A stretch of DNA of 64,000 nucleotides from Neobacillus cucumis (GTDB taxonomy: Bacteria; Bacillota; Bacilli; Bacillales_B; DSM-18226). Below the pieces are notes generated by a model, which had not been told where the DNA came from, made no database searches, and saw nothing but the letters and a program-made list of their open reading frames with translations. The position numbers and the translations under genes were made by a program. This document shows positions 17,055 to 24,900 of the stretch, one piece after another; within the stretch, counting starts at the first letter, position 1; each line of letters begins with the position of its first letter. The stretch spans positions 149,861 to 213,860 of the forward strand of contig NZ_JAMBOH010000009.1 of the NCBI RefSeq assembly GCF_023715505.1, written 5' to 3'.

Positions 17055-17486
17055 TTAGTTGATTTGTAATTGAGTTTTTATTTTTTCGATCATTTCGTTA
17101 TATTCGTCATCGGTTAAATACGTTTTACCAAGGTTCATTTCGAACGTAGAGCCCCAATTTTCTTTCCCTTCGTACTTGGGTACAATATGCATATGTAGGT
17201 GGTGTAACGTATCACCGTATGCGCCATAATTAATTTTATTCGGTTCGAAGATCTTATCCAATGCTTCGGCAACACGGTTCACATCATGAATAAACGCAGC
17301 AGATTCCTGTTCACTTAGATGAAACAGCTCTTTCACGTGACCCTTATAAACCACGTTACATCTGCCTCTATAGGTTTGCTCTTTAAAAAGAAAGACAGTG
17401 GATACACCTAGTTTACCAATTTCTATCATCAGGTTATCCCGTTTTTCATCTTCCATACAGTACATGCAATCTTGATTCTTTTCCAT
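17055..17486 (-). CDS. HIT-family nucleotide hydrolase/transferase
   Basis: 143 aa. The histidine triad is seen as HHLHMHIVPKY (His-phi-His-phi-His, about residues 94-104), the nucleophile site of Hint/Fhit-type enzymes that act on nucleotide phosphoramidates or dinucleoside polyphosphates. N-terminal C7 and C10 (CMYC) may bind zinc as in some bacterial HIT proteins. Length is normal for a single-domain HIT protein. Monocistronic; the substrate is unknown. Confidence 0.88.
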   Translation of the reverse strand: MEKNQDCMYCMEDEKRDNLMIEIGKLGVSTVFLFKEQTYRGRCNVVYKGHVKELFHLSEQESAAFIHDVNRVAEALDKIFEPNKINYGAYGDTLHHLHMHIVPKYEGKENWGSTFEMNLGKTYLTDDEYNEMIEKIKTQLQIN

Positions 17487-17549
17487 CTTATTTCTTCCCT
17501 TCTGGTCGAATAAATTGATGTAGTAGCCTACTTAGTATACACCTATTAT

Positions 17550-17843
17550 TCAAGTATTAGTTAATTCGTCTCCAGCGGTTAAAACAAAATCCTTGTCATA
17601 GAAATAACCATATTTATTTTGATCAAATTCAACTCGGTATGTATCAAAACCTGAATTACAGTGATTTTGTTCTATTATTGTACCAATCCTATTTTCAAAT
17701 TTTTTAAGGTAAAAGTAATCTTCCTGTTCCATAGATTCCTTGTTTATCTTAATAATTCTTACCTTTTCGCCTACCTTACTATTTATTTCACCATTGTGAA
17801 TAAAATGATCTGGGTAGACTTTTTCTTTCTTATTCGTATCCAT
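17550..17843 (-). CDS. Hypothetical protein, 97 aa, SH3-barrel-like
   Basis: Charged protein with VGEKVRIIKINKESMEQ and FENRIGTIIEQNHCNSGFDTYRVEFD, which looks like a small KOW/SH3-type beta barrel. No motif allows a function. AGGAGATG-type ribosome binding site upstream. It lies between the HIT and CarD-like genes on the same strand. Confidence 0.55.
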   Translation of the reverse strand: MDTNKKEKVYPDHFIHNGEINSKVGEKVRIIKINKESMEQEDYFYLKKFENRIGTIIEQNHCNSGFDTYRVEFDQNKYGYFYDKDFVLTAGDELTNT

Positions 17844-17897
17844 TTAAAACATCTCCTACAAGCTTCCTATAATCCAATAAAAAAGAAAACACCTTTT

Positions 17898-18422
17898 TTA
17901 ATTGAATTGAATAGGTGTTTGATCTGTTGTTTCTATCAAGCTATTAATTTTTTCAAAAATAACTTCTGGTGAGGTATTGAGGGCAATTGACAACTCTTTA
18001 AACAAAATAGCTTGAATGGTGCTTAAAATTTTGTTATCGTGTTCATAAAATTTTTTTCCAGCCATTTTATATTCATACTTTTTCCGCATAAGTGTATTGG
18101 CTACGTTAGCAATATCCATCCTATTTCCGGTTTTAATAGTATCGGTATAAACTTGACCACGCAATTGCGGTCTTTCTATCCAATTTATTCCTGCCGAATG
18201 GAATGAATCTACTATCTTTACTGCTTCTTCTTTATTCATTAACTTTAGTATAACGGTCTTGTCATTATCAACTGGGGTACTTATCGTTAAATTATGACTA
18301 TTATCAATTGGATGTAAGACGTAGTAAGCTCTAGTAATCCCAGAATAGGTCTTATCACAGATTTCATCTATCCGGCATATACCATGTCCTGAATAGACGA
18401 TTAAATCACCAATACTAAACAT
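17898..18422 (-). CDS. CarD/CdnL-type transcription factor
   Basis: 174 aa. The N-terminal Tudor-like RNA polymerase interaction domain is clear (MFSIGDLIVYSGHGICRIDEI, then YYVLHPIDNSHNLTISTPVDN). The C-terminal helical domain contains WIERPQLRGQVY and an all-helical tail. CarD proteins bind the RNA polymerase beta subunit and stabilise open complexes. Start 18422 is chosen because AAAGGAGTGAG precedes it; 12 more codons upstream are possible but would run into the operator. The promoter is bracketed by two identical palindromes (see 18454-18515). Confidence 0.85.
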   Translation of the reverse strand: MFSIGDLIVYSGHGICRIDEICDKTYSGITRAYYVLHPIDNSHNLTISTPVDNDKTVILKLMNKEEAVKIVDSFHSAGINWIERPQLRGQVYTDTIKTGNRMDIANVANTLMRKKYEYKMAGKKFYEHDNKILSTIQAILFKELSIALNTSPEVIFEKINSLIETTDQTPIQFN

Positions 18423-18453
18423 AGTGCTCACTCCTTTTAAATCTAAATCTAAC

Positions 18454-18515
18454 GTCAACCAAGTTGACTAAATTTATTTTAATTCTTTTTTTGCACCATT
18501 GTCAACTAAGTTGAC
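18454..18515 (-). promoter_or_regulatory. CarD-like gene promoter with twin 15-bp operators
   Basis: Minus strand: TTGACA (18505-18500), 18-bp spacer, TAAAAT (18481-18476). Two near-identical palindromes flank it: GTCAACCAAGTTGAC at 18454-18468 and GTCAACTAAGTTGAC at 18501-18515. The first sits just after the -10, the second covers the -35. Start-to-start distance is 47 bp. They lie in the divergent region facing a broken DUF1275 gene. Confidence 0.7.
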
Positions 18516-18576
18516 GTTTTGTTGTTCCTTCTTGGAAATACTAATCACGTCTATAAATCGAAACAAGGAGAGTAAA

Positions 18577-18814
18577 ATGAAAGATAAAATCCTTCGTTAT
18601 CGTTCAACTCCATTTATTTGGGTGTTTTGTTAGCTATCGTTGGTGGTTTTTAGATGCTTAAACGTTTATCAGCCGAGATGGAGTATTTGCTACTGTCCAA
18701 ACGGGGAATATGGTACCGCTTGCTGTAAACGCAACAAATAAGGAATGGAGAGGATCTTTGCTGTTTATTCCGTCTATTTTGGCTTTTTGCAATAAAGCAT
18801 CTGGGTTTACGTGA
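18577..18814 (+). pseudogene. Remnant of a DUF1275 (YoaK-like) membrane protein gene
   Basis: After an intact start region (ATG at 18577, AAGGAGAG upstream) the frame breaks. Pieces in different frames read GVLLAIVGGF and FISRDGVFATVQTGNMV, then LFIPSILAF. The motif ISRDGVFA-QTGN is diagnostic of DUF1275/YoaK proteins. At least two frameshifts and loss of the C-terminal half make it non-functional. It was divergent from the CarD-like gene and may have shared its operators. Confidence 0.75.
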
Positions 18815-18915
18815 TTTAATAAATAACTTGAACGAAAAACAACAATTTCTTTAGTCTTAGTAATTGAAAAACATCACTATCACCAATTGTACTAGTAACC
18901 AATTTTTTATTTAAA

Positions 18916-18944
18916 GTGACAGAAATTGGCCAATTTGTTATAAT
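18916..18944 (+). promoter_or_regulatory. Promoter with a 14-bp palindrome in the spacer
   Basis: GTGACA, 17-bp spacer, TATAAT. The spacer contains the perfect palindrome AAATTGGCCAATTT (18923-18936), a plausible repressor site. It serves the coiled-coil gene at 19018. Confidence 0.6.
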
Positions 18945-19017
18945 AGAAATAAGAAAATATGTTCGGTAAATAGGTTGATATCAATAATCTAACTTTAATA
19001 AAACTGGGGGAGTTCAA

Positions 19018-19362
19018 ATGGAAGAGAAATTTAAACTAATCCTCGATGAATTAAAAAAAATCAACACTCGTCTGGAAAATTTAGAAACAGGCCAAAAACA
19101 GTTAGAAACAGGCCAAAAACAGTTGGAAACGGGCCAAATACATTTAGTAGCTAGTCAAAAACAGTTAGAAGAAGGTCAAAATAAATTGCATTTAGATGTG
19201 ATTGAAGTAAAAAATGGACAAGAAAAACTACAAAAGAATTTAATACAAAGTATGGGTGATTACACAGAAAAAATCATTCAATACACGGATAATAGAACAT
19301 CTGCCTTAAACAAACGGCTTTTTCATGTTGAAACAGAAATTGAAAAACTAATAAGACAATAA
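19018..19362 (+). CDS. Coiled-coil protein with tandem heptad repeats, 114 aa
   Basis: Long helical protein. Residues about 20-60 hold repeats of the seven-residue unit LETGQKQ, encoded by near-identical 21-bp tandem repeats, continuing as diverged heptads (LVASQKQ, LEEGQNK). The rest is also heptad-like (VIEVKNGQEKLQKN) and ends in a basic/acidic helix. Such proteins are common in Bacillaceae but have no known function. It could form a rod-like dimer. It has its own promoter and terminator. Confidence 0.7.
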   Translation: MEEKFKLILDELKKINTRLENLETGQKQLETGQKQLETGQIHLVASQKQLEEGQNKLHLDVIEVKNGQEKLQKNLIQSMGDYTEKIIQYTDNRTSALNKRLFHVETEIEKLIRQ

Positions 19363-19411
19363 TCATTTCTGTATTTCAGCCTTTACCTTGGCCAATATAT
19401 CATTTACCACA

Positions 19412-19447
19412 AAAAATAATCCATCCTGCTTTGGTTGGATTATTTTT
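19412..19447 (+). terminator. Rho-independent terminator
   Basis: AAATAATCCA/TGGATTATTTTT hairpin, 50 nt after the coiled-coil gene. Confidence 0.7.
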
Positions 19448-19580
19448 GATAGAGCATCGTATTATATTCCTGTTTACCTGGTTGTTTAAAGTAATATAGG
19501 TATCTTTGAGGAACAACTGCTTATAGCTATTCAAAAAGGATCAAGCAAGGAATTTCGCTGATCAGAGGAACCTTCCATTT

Positions 19581-20732
19581 TTACATCATCTTTAAAAATT
19601 TTAAGATTGCAAACTGTACTAGGGCAAAAAATAGTAAAAAAGCAAAATTATAAATCGTAAATTTGGTTAAATATTGTTTACCTTCACTCGGATTGGATTG
19701 GATAAACAATTTATAAGAGATGACACTGGCTAGTGAAGCAATGATGGTCCCAAGTCCCCCGATATTTACTCCCAATAACAAAGGTTTCCAATCCGTTGTA
19801 AAATGTGACAAAAGGATGGAGGCCGGTACATTACTAATCAGCTGGCTGAAAAAGATAGAACTAAAATAGACAGAAGCTGAATTTTTTAGGCTAGTTCTTG
19901 CAAGGGCCTGTACGGCCTCAGCATGAGATATATTCCCGATAAAAATGAAAAAGCAGATAAAGGTTAAAAGCAATAAATAATCAATCTTTACTAATATCTT
20001 TTTATTTAATAAAAGCGAAATCATCAAAGTGATAATGAAGGCCATTTGATCATGTAAGATTCCAAAAATAGAAGCAATAATGATGATAAATACAATTCCC
20101 CAAACGGTAGCTTTCTTTCCATCAACAATCATAACCGGAGTAAGATCCACCTTTAGTTCAGTACTCTTAAGTTTTCGAATGAGAAAATACAGAGAACTGA
20201 TCCCAAGAATAGCCATAAAGACAATGGATGTAAAAAAGGGCACTTGTTTAATTCCAAAATAAGAATAGATAAACAAATTTTGCGGGTTTCCCATTGGAGT
20301 TAAACTGCTGCCAATATTGGCAGCAATGGTTTGAAGAATGACCGTCACCATCATGGGAATATTCGTTTTTTTGCTAATTACTAGAGTCAAAGGTACAAAC
20401 GTTAGTAGGGCTACATCGTTGGTAACGATCATGGAGCTAAAGAAGCACAACAAAATAAGGATCGCAGAAAAGGATTTACTATTTTTACTTTTATTTAAAA
20501 GACTTATAGCCAATTTATCTAATACCTTAAGCTCTTCAAAAGCCTTGATGGCCAGCATCAGATTAAATAAACAAACCAGCACATGAAAATTAATATACTC
20601 CAGTTTTGGCGGCTGAATAAAACAGCTTAGGGCTGCTAGTACAAGGGAAAAGGTAAAGACCAAGTCTTTTTTTAGTAGAGCAAATGTAATCTCAAGTTTA
20701 TTTTTTTGTTGAATCAGTACAGTTTCTTTCAC
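19581..20732 (-). CDS. SLC13/ArsB-like ion transporter superfamily permease
   Basis: 383 aa with about ten membrane helices. Features of the citrate/ArsB/SLC13 (IT) superfamily: MIVTNDVALLTFVPLTLVI in the first half, IAANIGSSLTPMGNPQNLFIY hairpin region, and the inverted counterpart QLISNVPASILLSH ... GGLGTIIASLASVISYKLF in the second. These proteins move dicarboxylates, arsenite, sulfate or sodium. The length is short for SLC13 (usually over 430), closer to ArsB/NhaD-like members. Substrate unknown. It stands alone. Confidence 0.75.
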   Translation of the reverse strand: MKETVLIQQKNKLEITFALLKKDLVFTFSLVLAALSCFIQPPKLEYINFHVLVCLFNLMLAIKAFEELKVLDKLAISLLNKSKNSKSFSAILILLCFFSSMIVTNDVALLTFVPLTLVISKKTNIPMMVTVILQTIAANIGSSLTPMGNPQNLFIYSYFGIKQVPFFTSIVFMAILGISSLYFLIRKLKSTELKVDLTPVMIVDGKKATVWGIVFIIIIASIFGILHDQMAFIITLMISLLLNKKILVKIDYLLLLTFICFFIFIGNISHAEAVQALARTSLKNSASVYFSSIFFSQLISNVPASILLSHFTTDWKPLLLGVNIGGLGTIIASLASVISYKLFIQSNPSEGKQYLTKFTIYNFAFLLFFALVQFAILKFLKMM

Positions 20733-21125
20733 AGTAATATCACCTACACGCGTATTCCTTAATCATTTATAAATTCTCAACCTTATGATTCTAACATGTA
20801 GGTTTATGGTTGAATAGGGTTAAAGTAGATTCAAATAACGAAAGACTACAGTCTGTCCAGGTGAGTAATCGATGATGGTAGAATAGGAAAAAGAGATAAA
20901 ATCAGCGTCCAGTCCTTAGTAAGTTGATTATAGAGCATAAAACGATTATATCTTGTATGAAAATAAAAGGGTGCAGCTGTCCTTTGGTGATGCAGTCCCA
21001 CAGAAATCGTGCACGAAAAAAATTTTACTAGCAATTGATAAGATATACGAAATCGAGACAGGAGTTTAAGCAATTTATTAAATGTAAGAACATTAGTTCT
21101 GTTATAATGGTAATGAGGTGATTAG
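20733..21125. other. Intergenic region with an extended -10 promoter
   Basis: No gene seen. An extended -10 (TGTTATAAT, ending 21108) lies just upstream of the small-protein operon beginning at 21126. Confidence 0.4.
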
Positions 21126-21344
21126 ATGTCTTATCATATCATGCTGACAAGGAAAATTTCAGACATCAAAGGTCATTTACAGATCCAAGTTCAAGTAATG
21201 GATGCAGCCACTCCTCAGATCATTTACTTTACACTGGATGAACTAGAAAAAGATGACTTGCCGGAAGACCTTAAGGAATACATAAGAGGAATAAAATCAG
21301 GGATTGAGGAGGGAAGATGGCATTATAGTGGGAAATATAAATGA
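21126..21344 (+). CDS. Hypothetical protein, 72 aa
   Basis: Starts after GAGGTGATT. Short strands (ISDIKGHLQIQVQVM, QIIYFTLDELEK) and a C-terminal helix plus the aromatic tail RWHYSGKYK. Not recognised. It is the first of three overlapping small genes: its stop overlaps the next start (ATGA). Confidence 0.6.
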   Translation: MSYHIMLTRKISDIKGHLQIQVQVMDAATPQIIYFTLDELEKDDLPEDLKEYIRGIKSGIEEGRWHYSGKYK

Positions 21345-21518
21345 AGGATATATCATATACAAATGATTCAAATTTCAAGGCGGTAAAATATGTAGAAAAC
21401 CCGAGTAAATGGACGATTTCCCTTCCATTAGTAAAGAAGTTTAATTGAAGAAGGTTTTAATATATGGGTTGTAGAATTTGATCTAGAAAGGGAAATATTG
21501 GGAGGGAATCATGAATAA
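21341..21518 (+). pseudogene. Small hypothetical gene with a single-base frameshift
   Basis: The frame starts MKDISYTNDSNFKAV, runs to SLPLVKK, and then stops. Reading one base over restores LIEEGFNIWVVEFDLER to a stop at 21518. The shift is one extra T near 21441. Restored, the gene is about 58 aa, overlaps the upstream gene by ATGA and the downstream start by 8 bases, so it was (or is, if this is a sequencing error) part of a coupled operon. Confidence 0.55.
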
Positions 21519-21789
21519 AAATCTAATATCTTTTTCCATTATCTTTTTAGGACTTTGTATCGTTTTAAGTTCTTGGTTTATTTCACAATCCTTAAAATCG
21601 TTCCAGAATAATGAGGACAAAGTAAAACAGGATGACCCATTCAGATATGAGTTAATCACACCAAATGAGAGCAACATCATTTTATTTGATAAGCAAAGTG
21701 GGGATTATTGGCGCAAGTACATTGAACCTAATGAGGGGCCTACTGATTGGGAAAAACAACAATCCCCTGTCTCTTCAGGAACTAACTAA
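21511..21789 (+). CDS. Hypothetical membrane-anchored protein, 92 aa
   Basis: An N-terminal hydrophobic helix (FSIIFLGLCIVLSSWFIS) acts as uncleaved anchor or signal, followed by a polar domain with YELITPNESNIILFDKQSGDYWRKYI. The repeated aromatic residues and FDKQSGDYWRKY suggest a small extracytoplasmic domain of the type seen next to many Bacillus membrane genes. GGGAGG precedes the ATG. Last of three overlapping small genes. Confidence 0.65.
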   Translation: MNKNLISFSIIFLGLCIVLSSWFISQSLKSFQNNEDKVKQDDPFRYELITPNESNIILFDKQSGDYWRKYIEPNEGPTDWEKQQSPVSSGTN

Positions 21790-21834
21790 TTAACATACAT
21801 ATATTGATTATTCATGTTAAATAGATGTCAATAG

Positions 21835-22008
21835 TTATGGAATAGAGCTTTCAGTTGGCAGCCTTTTATTGTAAATTGTACCTTCGCTCACATCACCTAA
21901 CCCCACTTCTTGGAGTTTCTTCGATGATTCATAGCCAAACACTGGTTGCTTTTCAATTTCTGATAACACACAACCGGCCAATATGTCCTTTTAATAATTG
22001 ACTTCTTA
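21835..22008 (-). pseudogene. Fragment of a PadR-family regulator gene
   Basis: Minus strand pieces read QLLKG, then (after a shift) CVLSEIEKQPVFGYESSKKLQEVG and DVSEGTIYNKRLPTES. LKG..EGC.LS...PVYGYE...KLQE.G...VSEGTIYPLL is the PadR winged-helix signature. The gene has lost its frame near the start and its C-terminal half. No intact partner gene is next to it. Confidence 0.7.
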
Positions 22009-22084
22009 AGGACATTGTATAGCTTCCTTTCTTATTAAAAGTTGCACAGCTATTTTGTAAAGCAGGGTAGTTCATGAAAAAACA

Positions 22085-22120
22085 ACTACTTTGTTATTCA
22101 TAGTAGTTATCTGTTTTTAT
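22085..22120 (+). terminator. Hairpin with T tract, possible terminator
   Basis: AACTACT/AGTAGTT arms around TTGTTATTCAT, followed by ATCTGTTTTTATCC. Confidence 0.45.
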
Positions 22121-22169
22121 CCTTTTTTATCCAATTATGTCAATTTAAACACGATTTATTCCTTATAGC

Positions 22170-22200
22170 AGAAAGAGCTGCCCCTTGGACAGCTCTTTCC
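22170..22200 (-). terminator. Possible terminator of the NlpC/P60-like gene
   Basis: AAAGAGCTG/CAGCTCTTT stem downstream of the gene on the minus strand. The T tract (TTTCTG) is weak. Confidence 0.5.
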
Positions 22201-22208
22201 TAATGTTG

Positions 22209-22694
22209 TTACTCTTTTAAAACACGCTTGGCACCAACATATCGATCGTTCCAATATTTTAACGTTAGCGATTGAATGGAAACTCCATTTGAGGTAGCAG
22301 CAATAAATTTATTGTTTCCTAAATAGATTCCCACAAATGAAATATCTCTTCCGTTTGTTTTAAAGAAGACCAAATCTCCCTCTTTTAGGTTCTTCTTTAA
22401 TACAGACTTCCCAAATTTATATTGTTCCTTTGAAGAGAGAGGAAGAGTGATTTTAGCAGCAGACTTTTTAAAAACATATTTCGTATACCCAGAAGCATCA
22501 AATCCTTTAGATGTTGTACCACCCCATTTAAAAGGTGTCCCAATATATAGTTTAGCCACTGTTGTTACTTCCTGTCCCCAAGATATTGAAGCTTCAGCCT
22601 TGTGTAAAAAAGGTGTAAACAAAAAAGCCATTACTAAAGCCAATGTTGTAAATCCTGCCATCATCCATTTTGGTAAACGCAATACTTGAATCAT
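22209..22694 (-). CDS. Secreted NlpC/P60-fold protein lacking catalytic Cys and His
   Basis: 161 aa. A membrane-spanning signal region (MIQVLRLPKWMMAGFTTLAL, with cleavage near AEA) precedes one C40-type domain: YIGTPFKWGGTTSKGFDASGYTKYVF ... LKEGDLVFF ... ISFVGIYLGNNKFIAAT ... YVGAKRVL. In active NlpC/P60 endopeptidases the motif is GFDCSG and SHVGIY. Here the nucleophile is Ala67 and the general base is Phe120. The fold-determining residues around both sites are kept, so it is a pseudo-enzyme rather than a random wreck. It may bind peptidoglycan or regulate an active hydrolase. ATG 22694 has AGGAGG upstream. Confidence 0.8.
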   Translation of the reverse strand: MIQVLRLPKWMMAGFTTLALVMAFLFTPFLHKAEASISWGQEVTTVAKLYIGTPFKWGGTTSKGFDASGYTKYVFKKSAAKITLPLSSKEQYKFGKSVLKKNLKEGDLVFFKTNGRDISFVGIYLGNNKFIAATSNGVSIQSLTLKYWNDRYVGAKRVLKE

Positions 22695-22884
22695 TCTCCA
22701 GCCTCCTAATAATTGGTATTTGTTGATCAACATCTAAATAGACTCAAGAAAGCATAGTTTAGTTTCAATATTAAAAAAAGATTTCAATCGACAAACTTCC
22801 TGCATTAAGTTTTAAACATCTGTTAAAAAGTAAATTAAGTTTTTATTAGACTTTAAGAATTTAAATAAAAATGGAAATTAAATC

Positions 22885-22935
22885 TTGACAGTTATTGGCA
22901 AATACAATATTATCATTATTGATAATGATAATATT
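22885..22935 (+). promoter_or_regulatory. Sigma-A promoter overlapped by a Fur box
   Basis: TTGACA (22885-22890), 17-bp spacer, TATTAT (22908-22913). A 30-bp palindrome, AATATTATCATTA-TTGA-TAATGATAATATT, spans 22906-22935 over the -10 and start site. It contains the GATAATGATAAT Fur motif. Repression by iron-loaded Fur is the simplest reading. Confidence 0.8.
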
Positions 22936-22967
22936 AAGGGGAAGGCTGGAATAAGGGGGAGAATAGA

Positions 22968-23735
22968 ATGGTTAGTACAGCAAAGATTATTTCGATGTTT
23001 GTGCCAATTATGTTTTCGTTTGTGTTGTTTATTGGGTTGATTTTGTATTTTCGAAAGAAAACAGGTATCGCGGTTAAGCCGTTAATTGCAGGTGCGATTG
23101 GATTTGTACTAATGACACAGGTTTTGGAAAAAGCGCTCCATCTTGCGGTCATTACGGCTTTTCCAAATTATGCGGACCACCCTTGGGCATTTGGGCTATA
23201 TGGTGGTTTGGCAGCGGGTTTATTTGAAGAACTTGGGCGCTGTCTTTTATTCACTTGGCTGTTAAAAAAGTTCCATGACTACAAAGGCGGAATTTCTTTT
23301 GGAATCGGCTGGGGCGGCATAGAGGCTGTTCTACTGATGTTAACACTGATCGTGCCAAACATCATGTTTGCTTTTATGATTAATGCAGGTACACTAGAAA
23401 AAACTTTGGCAGGACAAATGCCAGTGGACCAGGTCGCAGCTATTAAAGAAACCGTGTTAAACAATGGTGTATCCTTTTATTTATTAGCCTGTGTCGAACG
23501 GTTTTTCGCTGTATTCATGCAGATCGCCTTGAGTTTATGGGTATTGATTGCGGTAGTAAAGAAGAAATTTGTTTACGTTATTTATGTTATTCTAATTCAT
23601 GCAGCAGTTGATTTCCCGCTCGTATTCGTGCAGACCGGCCATTTTAGAAATTTATGGGTTGTGGAATTATATATAGCCATAGTGGGGATGATTTCATTTT
23701 GGTTGATTAAGAAGGGGAGAGCTTTGTTACCTTAA
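22968..23735 (+). CDS. YhfC-family intramembrane glutamic-type protease
   Basis: 255 aa, about seven membrane helices. YhfC family signatures: GLFEELGRCLLFTWLLKKFHDYKGGISFGIGWGGIEA, with the conserved EE-R motif, and a late HAAVDFP helix. The family is related to CAAX/PrsW-type intramembrane proteases; its substrates are unknown. The start follows GGGGGAG. It is monocistronic and its promoter carries a strong Fur box, so it is probably induced under iron limitation. Confidence 0.82.
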   Translation: MVSTAKIISMFVPIMFSFVLFIGLILYFRKKTGIAVKPLIAGAIGFVLMTQVLEKALHLAVITAFPNYADHPWAFGLYGGLAAGLFEELGRCLLFTWLLKKFHDYKGGISFGIGWGGIEAVLLMLTLIVPNIMFAFMINAGTLEKTLAGQMPVDQVAAIKETVLNNGVSFYLLACVERFFAVFMQIALSLWVLIAVVKKKFVYVIYVILIHAAVDFPLVFVQTGHFRNLWVVELYIAIVGMISFWLIKKGRALLP

Positions 23736-23813
23736 CTATTGAGGGAGTTTTACGCCGAATTGGGCTCTACCTGTCAGTATGGAGAAAATTAAATAAAAAC
23801 TAGTCTCTCGATT

Positions 23814-23851
23814 TACTTATGAAGGAGGGCAATACCGCATCCTTCATAAGT
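23814..23851. repeat. Perfect 12-bp inverted repeat
   Basis: ACTTATGAAGGA and TCCTTCATAAGT flank GGGCAATACCGCA. No proper T run on either side, so more likely a convergent-gene boundary element than an efficient terminator. Confidence 0.5.
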
Positions 23852-23915
23852 ATATCTTTTATAAAGTCTGATTTTGCAAAGTTTGTTCCTCTCTTTACCA
23901 CAATAACTTGAAAAC

Positions 23916-24356
23916 CTAACCGCTATAAACAGTATCACATGTTCCAGCTTTCGGTTCATAATAACAATGATTTTTAAATTGACCAGATTGTGGTTGACCG
24001 TACCATGTTGGAGGGCATGGAGCATGTGGATTAAAATACCAAAGGGCATATTTCCCTGGGTGTTGTCTCCAATAATCCAAATTCTGTTTTGCTAATCTTC
24101 TTTCAGAAGTTCTCGCTCTTTGATAAAATACATTTCCTTTTTGAACAGCTTCAAAGGAAAAATTTCCTCCTTGTACTTGAAAAATAACTTGGTTAATCGT
24201 TCGTAAACCTTTAAAGTCTAAACAATTGGCGATAAGACGATTAACAATGACATTTCCAACATATAACATTCCCTGTTTTCCTTCACCTTCGGCTTCTGCT
24301 CGCATCATCCTTGCCATTAAATCAACGTCAGAACTTCTGTAATTTACTCTTGGCAT
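23916..24356 (-). CDS. cwlJ: Spore cortex-lytic enzyme CwlJ-like cell wall hydrolase
   Basis: 146 aa. Single Hydrolase_2 (SleB C-terminal type) domain: DVDLMARMMRAEAEGEGKQGM, GNVIVNRLIANCLDFKGLRTI, FYQRARTSERRLA, YALWYFNPHAPCP, FKNHCYYEP. The Glu in RAEAEGE is the family's catalytic candidate. CwlJ sits in the coat of spores and degrades cortex during germination, notably with Ca-DPA; it usually needs GerQ, which is not encoded here. Length matches B. subtilis CwlJ (142 aa). No signal peptide, as in CwlJ and unlike SleB. Its presence marks a spore former. Confidence 0.9.
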   Translation of the reverse strand: MPRVNYRSSDVDLMARMMRAEAEGEGKQGMLYVGNVIVNRLIANCLDFKGLRTINQVIFQVQGGNFSFEAVQKGNVFYQRARTSERRLAKQNLDYWRQHPGKYALWYFNPHAPCPPTWYGQPQSGQFKNHCYYEPKAGTCDTVYSG

Positions 24357-24554
24357 TGTTTCACCTCCAAAATATAGTATGAAAAAAAGCCTACATTGAT
24401 GTAGACTTTTTTAAATAAAATCACATTTCACCTATGTCCAAGACTTTTCAGTTTTACTGTTCGAATTCTGTACAAAAAATTTATATTAGTCTTTAGGAAC
24501 TAAGTGAATTATAATGACAACTATGACATTTTCTATAACAGGGAGGAAAAACGA

Positions 24555-24875
24555 ATGAAATTTCCAAATGATGCGGATGGAGAAGCTTTACAAAGTCTAT
24601 ATAAAGATGGAGTGAATTTTAAGAAACAGCAATCTGTCGAATTTTTTGTAGCTGTACCCGATCAAACAACAGGTGAAAAATTATTGGAAGTATTAAAAGG
24701 AGAAGGATTCAATGGTTTCTTAGAGCAGGATGACGAAACGGATGAGTGGGCATGTTGTTGCTCTAAAAGAATGCTTTTAAATTACAATGAAATAATTAAC
24801 ATACAAAAGAAATTAAATAACTTAAGTAAACCACATGGTGGATATTCGGATGGCTGGGGTGTTTTTGTAGATTAA
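24555..24875 (+). CDS. RraB-like protein (ribonuclease E inhibitor family fold)
   Basis: 106 aa. MKFPNDADGEALQSLYKDGVNFKK and VEFFVAVPDQTTGEKLLEVLKGEGF follow the RraB family pattern (regulator of ribonuclease activity B). Bacillus has no RNase E, so the name describes the fold only; RNase Y or another target is conceivable but unproven. Three Cys in a row (CCCS) and GGYSDGWG near the C-terminus are notable. ATG 24555 follows GGGAGG; an upstream ATG at 24504 has no ribosome binding site. Confidence 0.75.
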   Translation: MKFPNDADGEALQSLYKDGVNFKKQQSVEFFVAVPDQTTGEKLLEVLKGEGFNGFLEQDDETDEWACCCSKRMLLNYNEIINIQKKLNNLSKPHGGYSDGWGVFVD

Positions 24876-24900
24876 TTAAAAACGTAAAGCCTTAAAACAG

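Noticed and set aside
19080..19180. CRISPR-like direct repeats of 21 bp
   Set aside because: They are contiguous, in frame and encode LETGQKQ heptads of a coiled coil; there are no spacers and no cas genes.
20846..21073. 75-codon minus-strand frame
   Set aside because: No ribosome binding site, odd composition, and a leader region of the next gene on the plus strand.
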